Source: Aidingimonas lacisalsi
GTDB taxonomy: Bacteria > Pseudomonadota > Gammaproteobacteria > Pseudomonadales > Halomonadaceae
Reading direction: 5' to 3'
DNA: 34,429 nt
NCBI RefSeq assembly: GCF_008079445.1
Contig: NZ_VRYH01000016.1
Location: 1-34,429, forward strand
Shown here: piece by piece, positions 7,021 to 15,226 of the stretch
How the letters are laid out: the number at the start of each line of letters is the position of its first letter
Position numbering within the stretch: position 1 is the first letter of the stretch
The notes under the pieces: model-generated
Told to the model about the DNA's origin: nothing
The model's database searches: none
Seen by the model: the letters and a program-made list of their open reading frames with translations, nothing else
Made by a program: the position numbers and the translations under genes

Positions 7021-7955
7021 TGGAAGCCATTATCGTTATAGTGCTCGAAGCAGGGCGGAGTGCTGTCGATGTTGCCCTCTATACACTGCTGCCTATCATG
7101 GTAGTGACGATGGTTCTGCTCCGGTTTTTTGAAGTCAGCGGTGGGCTAGAGAAGTTTATGACCGGGGTGGCGCCTATTGCCCGTCCCTTTGGCCTGAACG
7201 GATTAGGCGTGCTGGCGATGCTGCAGATAAGTTTCGTAAGCTTCGTCGCGCCGCTCCCAACGCTGGTTCTGATGGAAAAAAGAGGCGCTTCCAACAGGCA
7301 TCTTGCGGCGGCACTTGCCGCCATACTTGCCATGGCTCCTGCCAATGCCGTTTTTCCACTCGCCGTGATGGGGCTGAATGCCGGTGAAGCGCTAATGATT
7401 TCCCTGCTCGGCGGATTGATGGCAGCAGCCACGACTTACTGGCTCTGGGGAAGAAAGCTATCCAGGCAACCCCATAATGCTGAGGATCTGGAACAGAAAG
7501 CGGCGGAAAAATTTTCAGTCCTCAAGATAATTAACACCAGTGGCGCTGAGGCCATTCAGATTGTCATTAATATCATCCCCATGCTGTTACTGTCTCTCGT
7601 TGTAGTGACAGCTTTGAGGCATGCGGGAACCATCGTTAGCCTACAGGCATTGATGGCTCCCGTTATGAGCATAGTGGGTGCGGAGCCTGAACTCCTATTA
7701 CCGTTCTTGACTAAATATTTGGCGGGCAGTACCGCGTTAGTGGGTGTCATGCATGATCTGAAGGCTCAGGATCAGCTCAATTTATCGTTGGTGAGCTTGA
7801 CCAGTGCGGGGTTTTTGCTGCACCCACTTGATTTACCGGGAGTCGCCATACTGCTATCCGCTGGTGCGCGTTTAGGCAAAACCGCTCTCCCTGCCATTTT
7901 AGGAGGCGTTATCGGTATCACGCTGCGTACTTTTCTTGGCACCATGATTAGTTAG
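7020..7955 (+). CDS. Nucleoside-recognition (Gate) domain membrane protein
   Basis: This 311-residue, strongly hydrophobic protein has about eight predicted helices in two halves. The halves are separated by a charged linker at about residues 142-165 (SRQPHNAEDLEQKAAEK). Each half carries a Gate-like segment, including FEVSGGLEKFM and VGVMHDLKAQDQLN. Such proteins are related to parts of concentrative nucleoside transporters and to spore-maturation proteins SpmA/SpmB. Their transported solute is mostly unknown. The start overlaps the stop of the quinone oxidoreductase remnant. The downstream LysR gene converges 23 bases away, and no clear terminator lies between. Confidence 0.7.
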   Translation: MEAIIVIVLEAGRSAVDVALYTLLPIMVVTMVLLRFFEVSGGLEKFMTGVAPIARPFGLNGLGVLAMLQISFVSFVAPLPTLVLMEKRGASNRHLAAALAAILAMAPANAVFPLAVMGLNAGEALMISLLGGLMAAATTYWLWGRKLSRQPHNAEDLEQKAAEKFSVLKIINTSGAEAIQIVINIIPMLLLSLVVVTALRHAGTIVSLQALMAPVMSIVGAEPELLLPFLTKYLAGSTALVGVMHDLKAQDQLNLSLVSLTSAGFLLHPLDLPGVAILLSAGARLGKTALPAILGGVIGITLRTFLGTMIS

Positions 7956-7978
7956 AACGACAGTCTCACCTGGTGACG

Positions 7979-8893
7979 TTACCGAGAGAGCCAAGGCGGT
8001 CCGTTTTCGAAGCAACCGACGATCCATTCAATAAATGCTTCTGTTCGAGCGGGCGCAAAATCGGCCGACGGGCGTACCAAATATATTCCACCGCTGGCGT
8101 CAAAAGACCAGTTGGGCAACACGGGCACCAGAGAACCTTGGGCAAAGTCCTTTGCCATTAGCCAATCGCCTGCGCCTAAAATGCCAATGCCCTGGCGTGC
8201 GGCCTCCAGTAGCGCGAGGCTGTCGTTAGACAGTAAAGAACTCTTTGTTATGACTGACTCTACATGATCTCCATTTGAGAGCTGCCATTCTGGAAACGTT
8301 GCCAAGGCGGGAAACGCCAAACAGTTGTGATGGATGAGGTCTCTGGGTTCGTTTGGTAACCCATGTTTAGCCACATACTCAGGCGACGCGCCAAGCACCC
8401 GTCTTTGATGCCAAAGCTTGCGGGCCTTCAATCGGCTATCCTGAAGGACACCAATTCTAATGGCCGCGTCGAACCCTTCTCCGACCAGATCCACGTACTG
8501 CTCGCTGTAAAAGACGTCAACTTTTAGGGCAGGGTACATCTTCAGAAATTCGGGCAGAATAGGCGCAAGCCATAAGCGCCCCATCGTGGCTGGAAAGGCC
8601 AAACGCAACTTGCCCCGAAGGTGTTCTGCGCCATCGCTAGCCTCAAGCTCGGCATTATGAAGAGAGTCGACCGCTGATTCCGTTTTGTCTGCCAGCCGTC
8701 GCCCAGCATCGGTCAGTCGGATTTGACGCGTTGTTCTTTCGACCAGCCGCACCCCAAGCCGAGCTTCAAGTGAAGCAATACGTTTGGAGATGATAGTGGG
8801 ATGACGATGTAATCGACGCCCCGCTTGAACGAAAGATCCATCGTTAGCGACGGCAAGCAGGGCTGTAAGCTCATCAATCTGTCGACTGTCCAC
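7979..8893 (-). CDS. LysR-family transcriptional regulator
   Basis: The 304-residue protein has an N-terminal winged helix-turn-helix (residues 4-63: ELTALLAVANDGSFVQAGRRL, then the recognition helix in HPTIISKRIASLE, then RTTRQIRLTDAG). A LysR substrate-binding domain follows from about residue 90 (GKLRLAFPATMGRLWLAPIL). It resembles the CrgA/AaeR-like group. It lies 35 bases downstream of the alcohol dehydrogenase gene on the same strand, probably as the last gene of that unit. That is unusual for LysR genes, which more often diverge from their targets. The ligand is unknown. Confidence 0.9.
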   Translation of the reverse strand: MDSRQIDELTALLAVANDGSFVQAGRRLHRHPTIISKRIASLEARLGVRLVERTTRQIRLTDAGRRLADKTESAVDSLHNAELEASDGAEHLRGKLRLAFPATMGRLWLAPILPEFLKMYPALKVDVFYSEQYVDLVGEGFDAAIRIGVLQDSRLKARKLWHQRRVLGASPEYVAKHGLPNEPRDLIHHNCLAFPALATFPEWQLSNGDHVESVITKSSLLSNDSLALLEAARQGIGILGAGDWLMAKDFAQGSLVPVLPNWSFDASGGIYLVRPSADFAPARTEAFIEWIVGCFENGPPWLSR

Positions 8894-8928
8894 TATGTAA
8901 ACTCTTTGTAGGGCTAATCAGTTATGGG

Positions 8929-9942
8929 TTAGTGCGCCACGTCAATCACGACCTTGCCGACATGACTACCGCTGGCAAGACGCTGGTAGGCCTCACGGTA
9001 TTCTGCGAACGGGTAAACCCGATCAATGACTGGTTTCATTTCATGTTGGCCCATCGCTGCGAGCAGCGCTTCGAAATTAAGCCGAGGGCCAATGGCCGTG
9101 CCGGCAACCCGAAGAGAGCGTGACAGTATGTCGATGGGTGGCAGACCACCACCGATACCGCTTGTGAATCCAACTATCGCAATCTCCCCACCGATTCGAC
9201 ACGAGGCTGCAGACTTGACGATGGTTTTCTCACCCGCGATATCGACGACTTTGTCGACACCTTTGCCATCGGTCAGTTCGAGAATCTCGCGATCCCAATC
9301 CGGGAAGGTGCTGTAGTTAACCACCGAATCTGCACCCAATGACTTCAGTGTCTCGGCCTTCTCATCGCTAGACGTGATTGCCAGGACGCGCGCACCGAAC
9401 ATCCGTGCTACCTGTAGCGAGAAAAGCGCGACACCGCCAGTGCCCTGTACCAGAACGGTTTGACCCGGCTGAAGGGGGGATGACAGATTGAGGCCTGTCC
9501 AAGCCGTAACGGCTGCGCATGGCAACGATGCGGCTTCAATGTACGATAGGGAGTCAGGCAGATGCACAACGGCGTTTTCATGCATGAGAATATACTCAGA
9601 CAACCACCCATCTGCCGATATTCCCAAGCTATTCAGATGATACTCCGCTTGCATGGGGCCACCGACCCAGTGTGGGTTGCAACTTGCGGATACCCGATCA
9701 CCGACGTTAGCTCTGGTGACACTATCGCCAACCGCGACGACTTCACCTGCCCCATCAGATAGAGGGATACCGTTTTTCTTGGTTGGCCCACCATATTGAC
9801 CATTCAAGATCACCTGATCACGAAAGTTCAGTGAGGCAGCATGAACGCGAACCAGCACCTCATGGTCTGTTGGGGTTGGCGTTGGTTCGTCATGGTGTTC
9901 CAGGTCTGGCTTTTCAGCAGACGTCCATCTGACAGCTTTCAT
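8929..9942 (-). CDS. Medium-chain alcohol dehydrogenase-like oxidoreductase
   Basis: The 337-residue MDR-superfamily protein has the GroES-like N-terminal domain (ASLNFRDQVILNGQYGG, PLSDGAGEVVAVGDSV, VGDRV) and a Rossmann domain with VQGTGGVALFSLQVARMFGARV. The four-Cys structural-zinc lobe of classical alcohol dehydrogenases is not apparent, and position 37 has Asn-Phe-Arg-Asp rather than the catalytic Cys. It therefore fits the quinone-oxidoreductase-like, zinc-independent group that uses NAD(P)H. AAGGAG sits eight bases before the ATG. It follows the F420-type reductase gene by 52 bases and precedes a LysR gene, probably in one transcript. The substrate is unknown; an enone, quinone or aldehyde is plausible. 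Confidence 0.85.
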   Translation of the reverse strand: MKAVRWTSAEKPDLEHHDEPTPTPTDHEVLVRVHAASLNFRDQVILNGQYGGPTKKNGIPLSDGAGEVVAVGDSVTRANVGDRVSASCNPHWVGGPMQAEYHLNSLGISADGWLSEYILMHENAVVHLPDSLSYIEAASLPCAAVTAWTGLNLSSPLQPGQTVLVQGTGGVALFSLQVARMFGARVLAITSSDEKAETLKSLGADSVVNYSTFPDWDREILELTDGKGVDKVVDIAGEKTIVKSAASCRIGGEIAIVGFTSGIGGGLPPIDILSRSLRVAGTAIGPRLNFEALLAAMGQHEMKPVIDRVYPFAEYREAYQRLASGSHVGKVVIDVAH

Positions 9943-9994
9943 CTCTTTTCTCCTTGCGTGGAATAATTGGATGTATCGCTACCGGTCTGCCCAC

Positions 9995-10741
9995 TTAGTC
10001 GGGCCAATTCAAAGACCGGTTAAGAGTGACGACATCGGCATGGGTCGGGTTCGACCCGAGTACAGCAAATTGCTCAGGCAACTGAGCGCGCTTGCGAGGT
10101 GCCTCGCCTTCCACCGCGGCAGCCAGCGCTTTGCGCATTGTCTCGCCATCCCAATCGCAGCAGTAGGAGGGCGTTGATGGCTGCTGCCGCCACGATTCAT
10201 CCAGAGTTCCACCATCGACCGGGTCAAAGCCGATCTCATCGACGAGCCCCATGACCTTTTGTTTCTGATCAACGTCATCACCGGCCACCGCCACTGCAAG
10301 TCGGTCTTCTGCTCCTCGCGGGCGGCCCAACTCAGCCAGGGAATAAGCCAGAATGTTATTGAAAGCCTTGATCACGGGGCGGCCAATTTGCTCCGCAACC
10401 CATACGCTCTCCACCTGCCCCGCATCAATATCGGGAATACGCGGATCGCCTAGCTCTGGGTAGTAGTTGCTTGTGCTGACGATAGGCGTCGTTTGAGGGA
10501 TGTTTTCAAAGAGCGTTTTAGGAAACGTTGCAATGGCTGATAGCGGAGTCGCCAGGATAACCAGATCAACCTCGTTGACCGCGCCGTGAGTGTCGGCCGC
10601 CTCAGCGCCGATTCCGTCTGCGAACGGCCGAACGTCGTCCGGGCCTTTGGAGTTTGCTACGCGAACCTGATGTCCCGCGGTGGTTAACTTGCGGGCAAGC
10701 GTGCCGCCGATGTTACCCGTACCTATTACACCGATTTTCAT
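9995..10741 (-). CDS. NADPH-dependent F420 reductase-type oxidoreductase
   Basis: From the ATG at 10741 the protein is 248 residues. It opens with MKIGVIGTGNIGGTLARKL, a dinucleotide-binding beta-alpha-beta. RVANSKGPDDVRPF follows, the strand-2 region that in F420:NADP reductases favours NADP(H). LVILATPLSAI and VIKAFNNI also follow the family. F420 is not expected in gammaproteobacteria, so this is likely one of the many family members acting on another substrate with NADPH. The frame can be extended to 10795, but the added residues are unlike the family and cross the palindrome at 10763-10776. It is divergent from an HxlR gene. Confidence 0.8.
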   Translation of the reverse strand: MKIGVIGTGNIGGTLARKLTTAGHQVRVANSKGPDDVRPFADGIGAEAADTHGAVNEVDLVILATPLSAIATFPKTLFENIPQTTPIVSTSNYYPELGDPRIPDIDAGQVESVWVAEQIGRPVIKAFNNILAYSLAELGRPRGAEDRLAVAVAGDDVDQKQKVMGLVDEIGFDPVDGGTLDESWRQQPSTPSYCCDWDGETMRKALAAAVEGEAPRKRAQLPEQFAVLGSNPTHADVVTLNRSLNWPD

Positions 10742-10762
10742 TTCTATACCTAGCCTTCTAAG

Positions 10763-10776
10763 TTGCTTTAAAGCAA
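10763..10776. promoter_or_regulatory. Perfect 14-bp palindrome, candidate HxlR operator
   Basis: TTGCTTTAAAGCAA is its own reverse complement. It lies in the 101-base divergent region between the reductase gene (start 10741) and the HxlR gene (start 10843), 21 bases upstream of the reductase start. HxlR proteins bind as dimers to such dyads next to genes they control, so it is a candidate operator. This is position-based inference. Confidence 0.55.
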
Positions 10777-10842
10777 AATAGAGACAAGCGAACATAAGCG
10801 CAAGAACCTACTAAAAAGTGCAATACCCACCAGAAGGTAAGT

Positions 10843-11205
10843 ATGACGGATCGAGATTGGCGTTGCGAAGACCCTGAACAGCAGCTCGTTTGGGCTTCCG
10901 CAACCAGCGAAGCCTTACGAGTGCTTGAAGGAAAATGGAAAATTGTCATTATCATTCAGCTGTTTGCGGCAAAGAAACCGTTACGTTTTTCCGAGCTGGA
11001 ACGTCGCGTCGACGGTGTCAACCAGAAGATGCTCATCCAGCAGCTCCGGCAGCTGGAGAAAGATGGCATTGTTACAAGGATGGTTTATCCGCAAGTTCCG
11101 CCAAAGGTGGAATATACGCTGACCGAGATGGGCATCGCACTTGGTCCCTCTCTTGAGGCACTGATTGACTGGGCCTTTATGCGCCGCGAAGCCCTTGGTC
11201 ATTGA
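10843..11205 (+). CDS. HxlR-family transcriptional regulator
   Basis: This 120-residue winged-helix protein contains LEGKWKIVIIIQLFAAKKPLRFSELER, the HxlR recognition region (INQKMLI-like: VNQKMLIQQLRQLEKDGIV) and the wing (YPQVPPKVEYTLTEMG). These are all diagnostic of the family. A single Cys at residue 8 sits where YodB/HypR/QorR-type members carry their redox- or quinone-sensing thiol. Divergence from an NADPH-dependent oxidoreductase operon fits control of reductases by electrophile or oxidant stress; the inducer is inferred. Confidence 0.9.
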   Translation: MTDRDWRCEDPEQQLVWASATSEALRVLEGKWKIVIIIQLFAAKKPLRFSELERRVDGVNQKMLIQQLRQLEKDGIVTRMVYPQVPPKVEYTLTEMGIALGPSLEALIDWAFMRREALGH

Positions 11206-11713
11206 TTTGAGAAGGTTGGTAAGAGGCGAACCGACTCATACATAGGTGTCTAGCGGTCCATTTTTCCCTACTTGATGAATATCACTCAGTTTGAAGGGGG
11301 AGCTTCCGTAACCCAGAGTGTACTTCTGATGAAATGAAAAAGCTGGCCGACATTACGAAACGGCTTAGTCTTCAACTGAAGGCGGAGATGTACATGCTGG
11401 GTGCTAAATACAGCTAGCAATATATTGCAGGTGAAGTGTGACCCGCACGCACCTTTGTTTAAGAAAGAGCACACATTGCCTCAATCACACCTGAACTTAG
11501 GCATCATATTAGCGCTCATTGAACGTCCGCTCATGGCCGATAGCTGCCAGTCCTACTTGCTACGGCGTGGCTATTCCTATAATTCCCCAACCCATTCACT
11601 CGCATCGTCTCCCTCGTCACCGTTCCATCGGACATCCCGCGACCGGTTTCCACTACGGTGAGCCAGTGGCGGGGTGATGTCGATGTAGACCAGGGCGTCG
11701 GGAATGGGACCGC
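11206..11713. other. Gap without an intact gene, possible degraded coding sequence
   Basis: About 508 bases separate the HxlR and SDR genes. No intact gene is convincing. A short open stretch at about 11298-11417 (FRNPECTSDEMKKLADITKR and beyond) looks protein-like but is bounded by stops and was not recognised. Its DNA loosely resembles a phrase near 6698-6723. No structured RNA or insertion-sequence ends were noticed. Confidence 0.4.
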
Positions 11714-12622
11714 TCACGCCTTGCGCCACGTTGCCTCGGTCAATTCACAGGAGACTTGCCACAGCCGTTCGGCGACGGCCTGATCCCGAGCAGCAGGGGC
11801 CATATGGGCGCGCTTGGGCGCACCGCGTGTCTCGCCGATACCGGCGGGGCCGATGTAGTCGCCGAGGCGAATGTCGCTGGCGGTGGCGGCGTAGAGGGTA
11901 GGGCGTGCGCCCTCGGACGACGTTTGGGTAATAAAAGGCATCGCCAGCCTGAAGAGGCGGCCCATCATGGCACGGCTGTTGACACCATGCTCGAGCAGAG
12001 CCGTGCGAGAGAGACCGGGGTGTGCCGCCAGGCTCTCCAGTCCCCAGCCTGCGTCACGACTGTGCCGCTGCAGCGCCTGGCTGAACAGTAGCATGGCGAG
12101 TTTTGATTGCCGGTAGGCACGCCAGGGGTCGTAGCGGTGCTCGCCGTGTAGGTCGTCGAAATCGATCTTCCCGCCGCGGTGCGCCAGGCTGGAGAGCTGT
12201 ACGACGCGTGGCGTCGGTGCCGACAACAGCAAAGGAAGTAGCAGGCTGGTCAGCAGGAAATGGCCCAGGTAGTTGACGCCGAATTGACGCTCGAAGCCAT
12301 CGCAGGTCAATTCCCGCGTCGGCAACGCCATGATGCCGGCATTGTTGACCAGCAGGTTCAGCGAGGATTCGCGGGCACGCAGCCGGGCGGCGAAATCGCG
12401 CACCGAGGCCAAGCTATCCAGATCGAGCGGCTCGCAACGGCTATCTGCCCCTGGACTGTCACCGCGCAGCGCATCGACCGCCGCATGGCCCTTGTCCGGA
12501 TGACGCGCGGCCACGACGACCCGGTAGCCTTGACGAATCAGCCCCCTGGCGGTTTCGAAGCCGAGCCCGGCATTGGCGCCGGTGACGACTGCCAATCTTG
12601 CATGGCTATCGTGATCAGTCAT
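11714..12622 (-). CDS. Short-chain dehydrogenase/reductase, retinol-dehydrogenase-like
   Basis: The ATG at 12622 gives 302 residues. It has the classical SDR parts: TGANAGLG at residues 14-21 for NAD(P), LLVNNAGIM, the active-site Ser in VQLSSLAH and the catalytic YRQSK. The AARHPDKG stretch after strand 2 suggests NADP(H). The length and the C-terminal PAARDQAVAERLWQVS fit the retinol/protochlorophyllide-reductase-like SDR branch, whose bacterial members are mostly uncharacterised. The start overlaps the preceding heme-monooxygenase stop by eight bases, so the two are almost surely co-translated. The operon has a Fur-box-like site upstream, so an iron- or heme-linked substrate is a reasonable guess. 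A longer frame to 12703 would overlap the upstream gene with no supporting similarity. Confidence 0.85.
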   Translation of the reverse strand: MTDHDSHARLAVVTGANAGLGFETARGLIRQGYRVVVAARHPDKGHAAVDALRGDSPGADSRCEPLDLDSLASVRDFAARLRARESSLNLLVNNAGIMALPTRELTCDGFERQFGVNYLGHFLLTSLLLPLLLSAPTPRVVQLSSLAHRGGKIDFDDLHGEHRYDPWRAYRQSKLAMLLFSQALQRHSRDAGWGLESLAAHPGLSRTALLEHGVNSRAMMGRLFRLAMPFITQTSSEGARPTLYAATASDIRLGDYIGPAGIGETRGAPKRAHMAPAARDQAVAERLWQVSCELTEATWRKA

Positions 12623-12938
12623 TGCCGACCGTCTGGATGACCTCGAAGCCCTCGAACTTCGGCGGGCCGAGATAGAGCCCCTCGCGACGGCTTTGGCCGG
12701 CATTGGCGTGCGCGGCGCGGAACGCCTCGGAGTGCGTCCAGGCCTCGAAGTCCTCGCGTGAACGCCAGAGGGTATGAGAAGCGTAGAGGACGTGATCCTC
12801 CTCCTCGGGGCCGCGCAGCATGTGAAACTCGATGAAACCGGGCAGGCCCTGCAGGTGGGTTTCCCGCTCCAGCCAGATCTGTTCGAACTCTTCGACTCTC
12901 TCGGGATTGACCCGGAAACGATTCATGGCGATGAACAC
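12615..12938 (-). CDS. IsdG/HmoA-type heme-degrading monooxygenase (ABM fold)
   Basis: This 107-residue ABM-domain protein starts at GTG 12938 (AAGGAG eight bases upstream). Counting from that start, Asn6 (MNRF), Trp67 (EAW) and His77 (AAH) fall at almost the spacing of the Asn-Trp-His set that positions heme in IsdG-type enzymes. Supporting text includes LPGFIEFHMLRG and SREDFEAWTHSEAFRAAH. Such enzymes cleave heme in the cytosol to release iron, using O2 and a reductant. The stop overlaps the start of an SDR gene. A Fur-box-like element lies 24 bases upstream. Function is well supported by residue spacing, but a general antibiotic-monooxygenase-like role is not excluded. Confidence 0.85.
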   Translation of the reverse strand: MFIAMNRFRVNPERVEEFEQIWLERETHLQGLPGFIEFHMLRGPEEEDHVLYASHTLWRSREDFEAWTHSEAFRAAHANAGQSRREGLYLGPPKFEGFEVIQTVGND

Positions 12939-12961
12939 AGCACACGCTCCTTAGCACGAAT

Positions 12962-12976
12962 TGATAGGCATTCTCA
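12962..12976. promoter_or_regulatory. Fur-box-like site before the heme monooxygenase operon
   Basis: On the minus strand the site reads TGAGAATGCCTATCA. It matches 11 of 14 defined positions of the Fur 15-mer TGATAATNATTATCA. It sits 24 bases upstream of the GTG start, where a repressor would block RNA polymerase. Confidence 0.65.
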
Positions 12977-13110
12977 GATGACGATGACATCTTACCCGAT
13001 GAGGGGCAAGGTGGTGGCGAGTTTCCACTGGCTGGCGCTTGCCTGGAGGATAAGCTTGGGGCATGGTCGATCGCATGTATTGACACCATCGACAATGAGC
13101 AGGGATGACC

Positions 13111-14052
13111 ATGCCTTATGACCTCAGTGAACGCCTGGTGATCGGACTGGCATCCAGTGCCCTTTTCGATCTGGCGGAATCGGATCGGGTCTTCCGCGAA
13201 CAGGGGGAGGCGGCCTATCGCATCTATCAGCGTGACAATGAGGACGTGCCGCTTGGCACCGGGGTGGCCTTTCCCTTCATCAAGCGTCTGCTGGCACTGA
13301 ACGAGTTGAGCCCGGAAAATCCTCCGATCGAGGTGATGCTGCTGTCGCGTAACGATCCGGAGACCGGGCTGCGTGTCATGAAATCGATAGAGCACCATGA
13401 GTTGGGTATCACGCGGGCGGTTTTTCTGCAGGGGCGCTATCCGCACCGTTTCATCCCGGCGTTGAACATCAGTCTGTTTCTATCGGCCAATCGCCAGGAC
13501 GTCGACCAGGCGATTCTGGCGGGGCATCCAGCGGGACAGGTACTGTCATCGGGCGATCTCGATTTGACCGATGAAGAGGAGTTGCGGATTGCCTTCGACT
13601 TCGATGGCGTGCTGGTCACCGATGAGTCGGAAACCATTTATCAGCAGGAGGGTATCGACGCCTTCCGCGAATACGAACGGACTAACGCGCAAGTACCAGC
13701 CGAGGCTGGCCTTCTGGCGACGTTTCTACGTAAGCTGGCGCATATTCAGGCGCTGGAAAAGCAGCGTGAAGAGGAAACGCATGGCCGTTATCGGCCCAAG
13801 GTGAGAGTCTCCATCGTTACCGCTCGCAATGCGCCGGCCCATGAGCGCGTCATCCATACCATGCGAAGTTGGGGAGTGACCGTCAACGAGGCGTATTTCC
13901 TGGGGGGCATTGCCAAGGAACACGTGCTCAGCATCATCAAACCGCACATCTTCTTCGATGACCAGGCGTCACATCTATCCGCCACCAGCAATATATTGCC
14001 ATCGGTGCATGTGCCGTTCGGGCCACTGAATCAAGGCGAATGCTTCTCCTAG
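13111..14052 (+). CDS. Cytosolic 5'-nucleotidase (NT5C1-like)
   Basis: The protein is 313 residues from the ATG at 13111, which has AGCAGGG about seven bases upstream (an ATG six bases earlier is too close to it). It is a member of the 5'-nucleotidase family related to cytosolic 5'-nucleotidase 1. The HAD-like acidic motif is IAFDFDGVLVTDESE at about residues 163-177. VSIVTARNAPAHERVI and HIFFDDQASHL supply the later Lys/Asp positions. VPLGTGVAFPFIKRLLALN and LSRNDPETGLRV are typical of the family. It would remove phosphate from nucleoside monophosphates. The last codon forms the palindrome CTAG, which also gives the stop codon of the convergent siderophore-interacting gene. Confidence 0.85.
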   Translation: MPYDLSERLVIGLASSALFDLAESDRVFREQGEAAYRIYQRDNEDVPLGTGVAFPFIKRLLALNELSPENPPIEVMLLSRNDPETGLRVMKSIEHHELGITRAVFLQGRYPHRFIPALNISLFLSANRQDVDQAILAGHPAGQVLSSGDLDLTDEEELRIAFDFDGVLVTDESETIYQQEGIDAFREYERTNAQVPAEAGLLATFLRKLAHIQALEKQREEETHGRYRPKVRVSIVTARNAPAHERVIHTMRSWGVTVNEAYFLGGIAKEHVLSIIKPHIFFDDQASHLSATSNILPSVHVPFGPLNQGECFS

Positions 14053-14978
14053 CCGATCGCCTTGCCCAGGCGCCAGTAGCCCATGCTGGTAACGTAGCGT
14101 TTGGGCAGTCCGCACTCGTTGATCAGGTAGCGACGAATGCCCATCGCGACTCTGGATTCCGCAGCGACCCAGGCATAGAAAGGCGCTTCATCATCGAGCG
14201 CTGCTGATTCCCAGAGCAGTCGGCCGGTGTCTGGCTCGTCATTGGCGTCTGCTGTGTCGGACTGACCGTCGAGAGCAAGAACTTCACGACGCAAGTCGAT
14301 GTTGCGCAGTTCGTGTAACAGTCGATCTCCGTGGCCGGTACCGGGAACCGTGTCGCGTGGTAGCCAGTACAGGTCGGCGGGATGCTCCAGTGCTTGGACG
14401 TCGGTACTGCGAGGCACCTCGAGCAAGGCTTCGACCCGGGGCGTGGAGGGCAACGCGTCGAGGGTCTCCAGAATGCCGGCGACCGCTGGCAAGGCGGTTT
14501 CGTCGGCAACGAGGAGGATGCGCTGTACATCACGCGGCGGCCGCCATTCAAAACCTAGCCGAGGGCCTTCGACCTCGGTCGTGGGGGCCGTCATTGCCAA
14601 GCGATCACCGGGACGAGCATGCATCGCCCAGCGTGAGGCCGGGCCATTGTCGCCGTGCAGTACGAATTCGACATCGACTTCGCCGTGCTCGGGGCGCAAA
14701 GCGCGAATCGTATAGGTGCGCATGGGCGGCCGGCTGGCATCAGGCAAGGCACGGTAGGCGGCGTACCAGTCACTCTCCAACCGGGCGATCTCGGCCAGCG
14801 CTTCGAGGCCGCCCGCCTGGCTGGGAAAGAACAGCTTGATTCGCTGGTCCGGCGCGTGGGTCGTCATTCGGTCGACCTCCGGCCCGGTGAAGGTGAAACG
14901 AACCATCGAGGGGCTGACCTGGGTACGACGGGCCAGGGTGATATCGAATAGATGGTAAGTAGTGTTACGTCCAGCCAT
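14049..14978 (-). CDS. Siderophore-interacting FAD/NAD(P)H reductase (ViuB/YqjH-like)
   Basis: This 309-residue protein of the SIP family starts with an FAD-binding barrel: MVRFTFTGPEVD, DQRIKLFFP, then RTYTIRALRPEHGEVDVEFVLHG, the RxYT flavin motif. GPASRWAMHARPGDRLAMTAP follows. The C-terminal half has ILLVADETALPAVAGILETL and ends YVTSMGYWRLGK, the signature ending of the family. These cytosolic enzymes reduce ferric siderophores to free iron. A central acidic insert (DGQSDTADANDEPDTGR) is consistent with a halophile. A Fur-box-like site lies 48 bases upstream. The gene ends tail-to-tail with the 5'-nucleotidase gene, sharing CTAG. Confidence 0.9.
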   Translation of the reverse strand: MAGRNTTYHLFDITLARRTQVSPSMVRFTFTGPEVDRMTTHAPDQRIKLFFPSQAGGLEALAEIARLESDWYAAYRALPDASRPPMRTYTIRALRPEHGEVDVEFVLHGDNGPASRWAMHARPGDRLAMTAPTTEVEGPRLGFEWRPPRDVQRILLVADETALPAVAGILETLDALPSTPRVEALLEVPRSTDVQALEHPADLYWLPRDTVPGTGHGDRLLHELRNIDLRREVLALDGQSDTADANDEPDTGRLLWESAALDDEAPFYAWVAAESRVAMGIRRYLINECGLPKRYVTSMGYWRLGKAIG

Positions 14979-15026
14979 GGCATGGTCCTTAGCATCAAGG
15001 CAGTTGCGATCTCAGAGCATTGTAAT

Positions 15027-15041
15027 TAATAATCATTCTCA
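15027..15041. promoter_or_regulatory. Fur-box-like site before the siderophore-interacting gene
   Basis: TAATAATCATTCTCA matches 12 of 14 defined positions of TGATAATNATTATCA. It lies 48 bases upstream of the ATG of the minus-strand siderophore-interacting gene, a normal place for iron repression. Confidence 0.75.
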
Positions 15042-15158
15042 AGTTCAAGATGATGAATGCCCCTGCCTGACCCGTTATTCCTATTGACGTAGGTGACAAC
15101 ACGGGAAGGCGGGGAATGGAGACGATGCTCTTGGTTCGAATCATCTGGGTGGTCATGA

Positions 15159-15193
15159 AGCAGGTCATGCATTCACGACACGCATGACCTGCT
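15159..15193. terminator. Perfect 12-bp stem-loop after the GntR gene
   Basis: AGCAGGTCATGC and GCATGACCTGCT form a perfect stem with an 11-base loop, 33 bases past the stop of the minus-strand GntR gene. No U-run follows on either strand, so it may act as a 3' stabiliser, a weak terminator or an unrelated dyad. Confidence 0.45.
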
Positions 15194-15226
15194 GTGGAAT
15201 CAGCGAACTGAGTGTTCGCCCGTGCT

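Noticed and set aside
7079-7432. Minus-strand open frame inside the Gate-domain gene
   Set aside because: It is antisense to a well-supported membrane protein and has shadow-like composition.
12619-13446. A 275-codon minus-strand frame over the heme monooxygenase and 5'-nucleotidase genes
   Set aside because: It overlaps two well-supported genes in other frames. High-GC regions readily give such long shadows.
15159-15193. A rho-independent terminator reading of the 12-bp stem
   Set aside because: No U-run follows on either strand, so it is kept only as a stem-loop of uncertain role.
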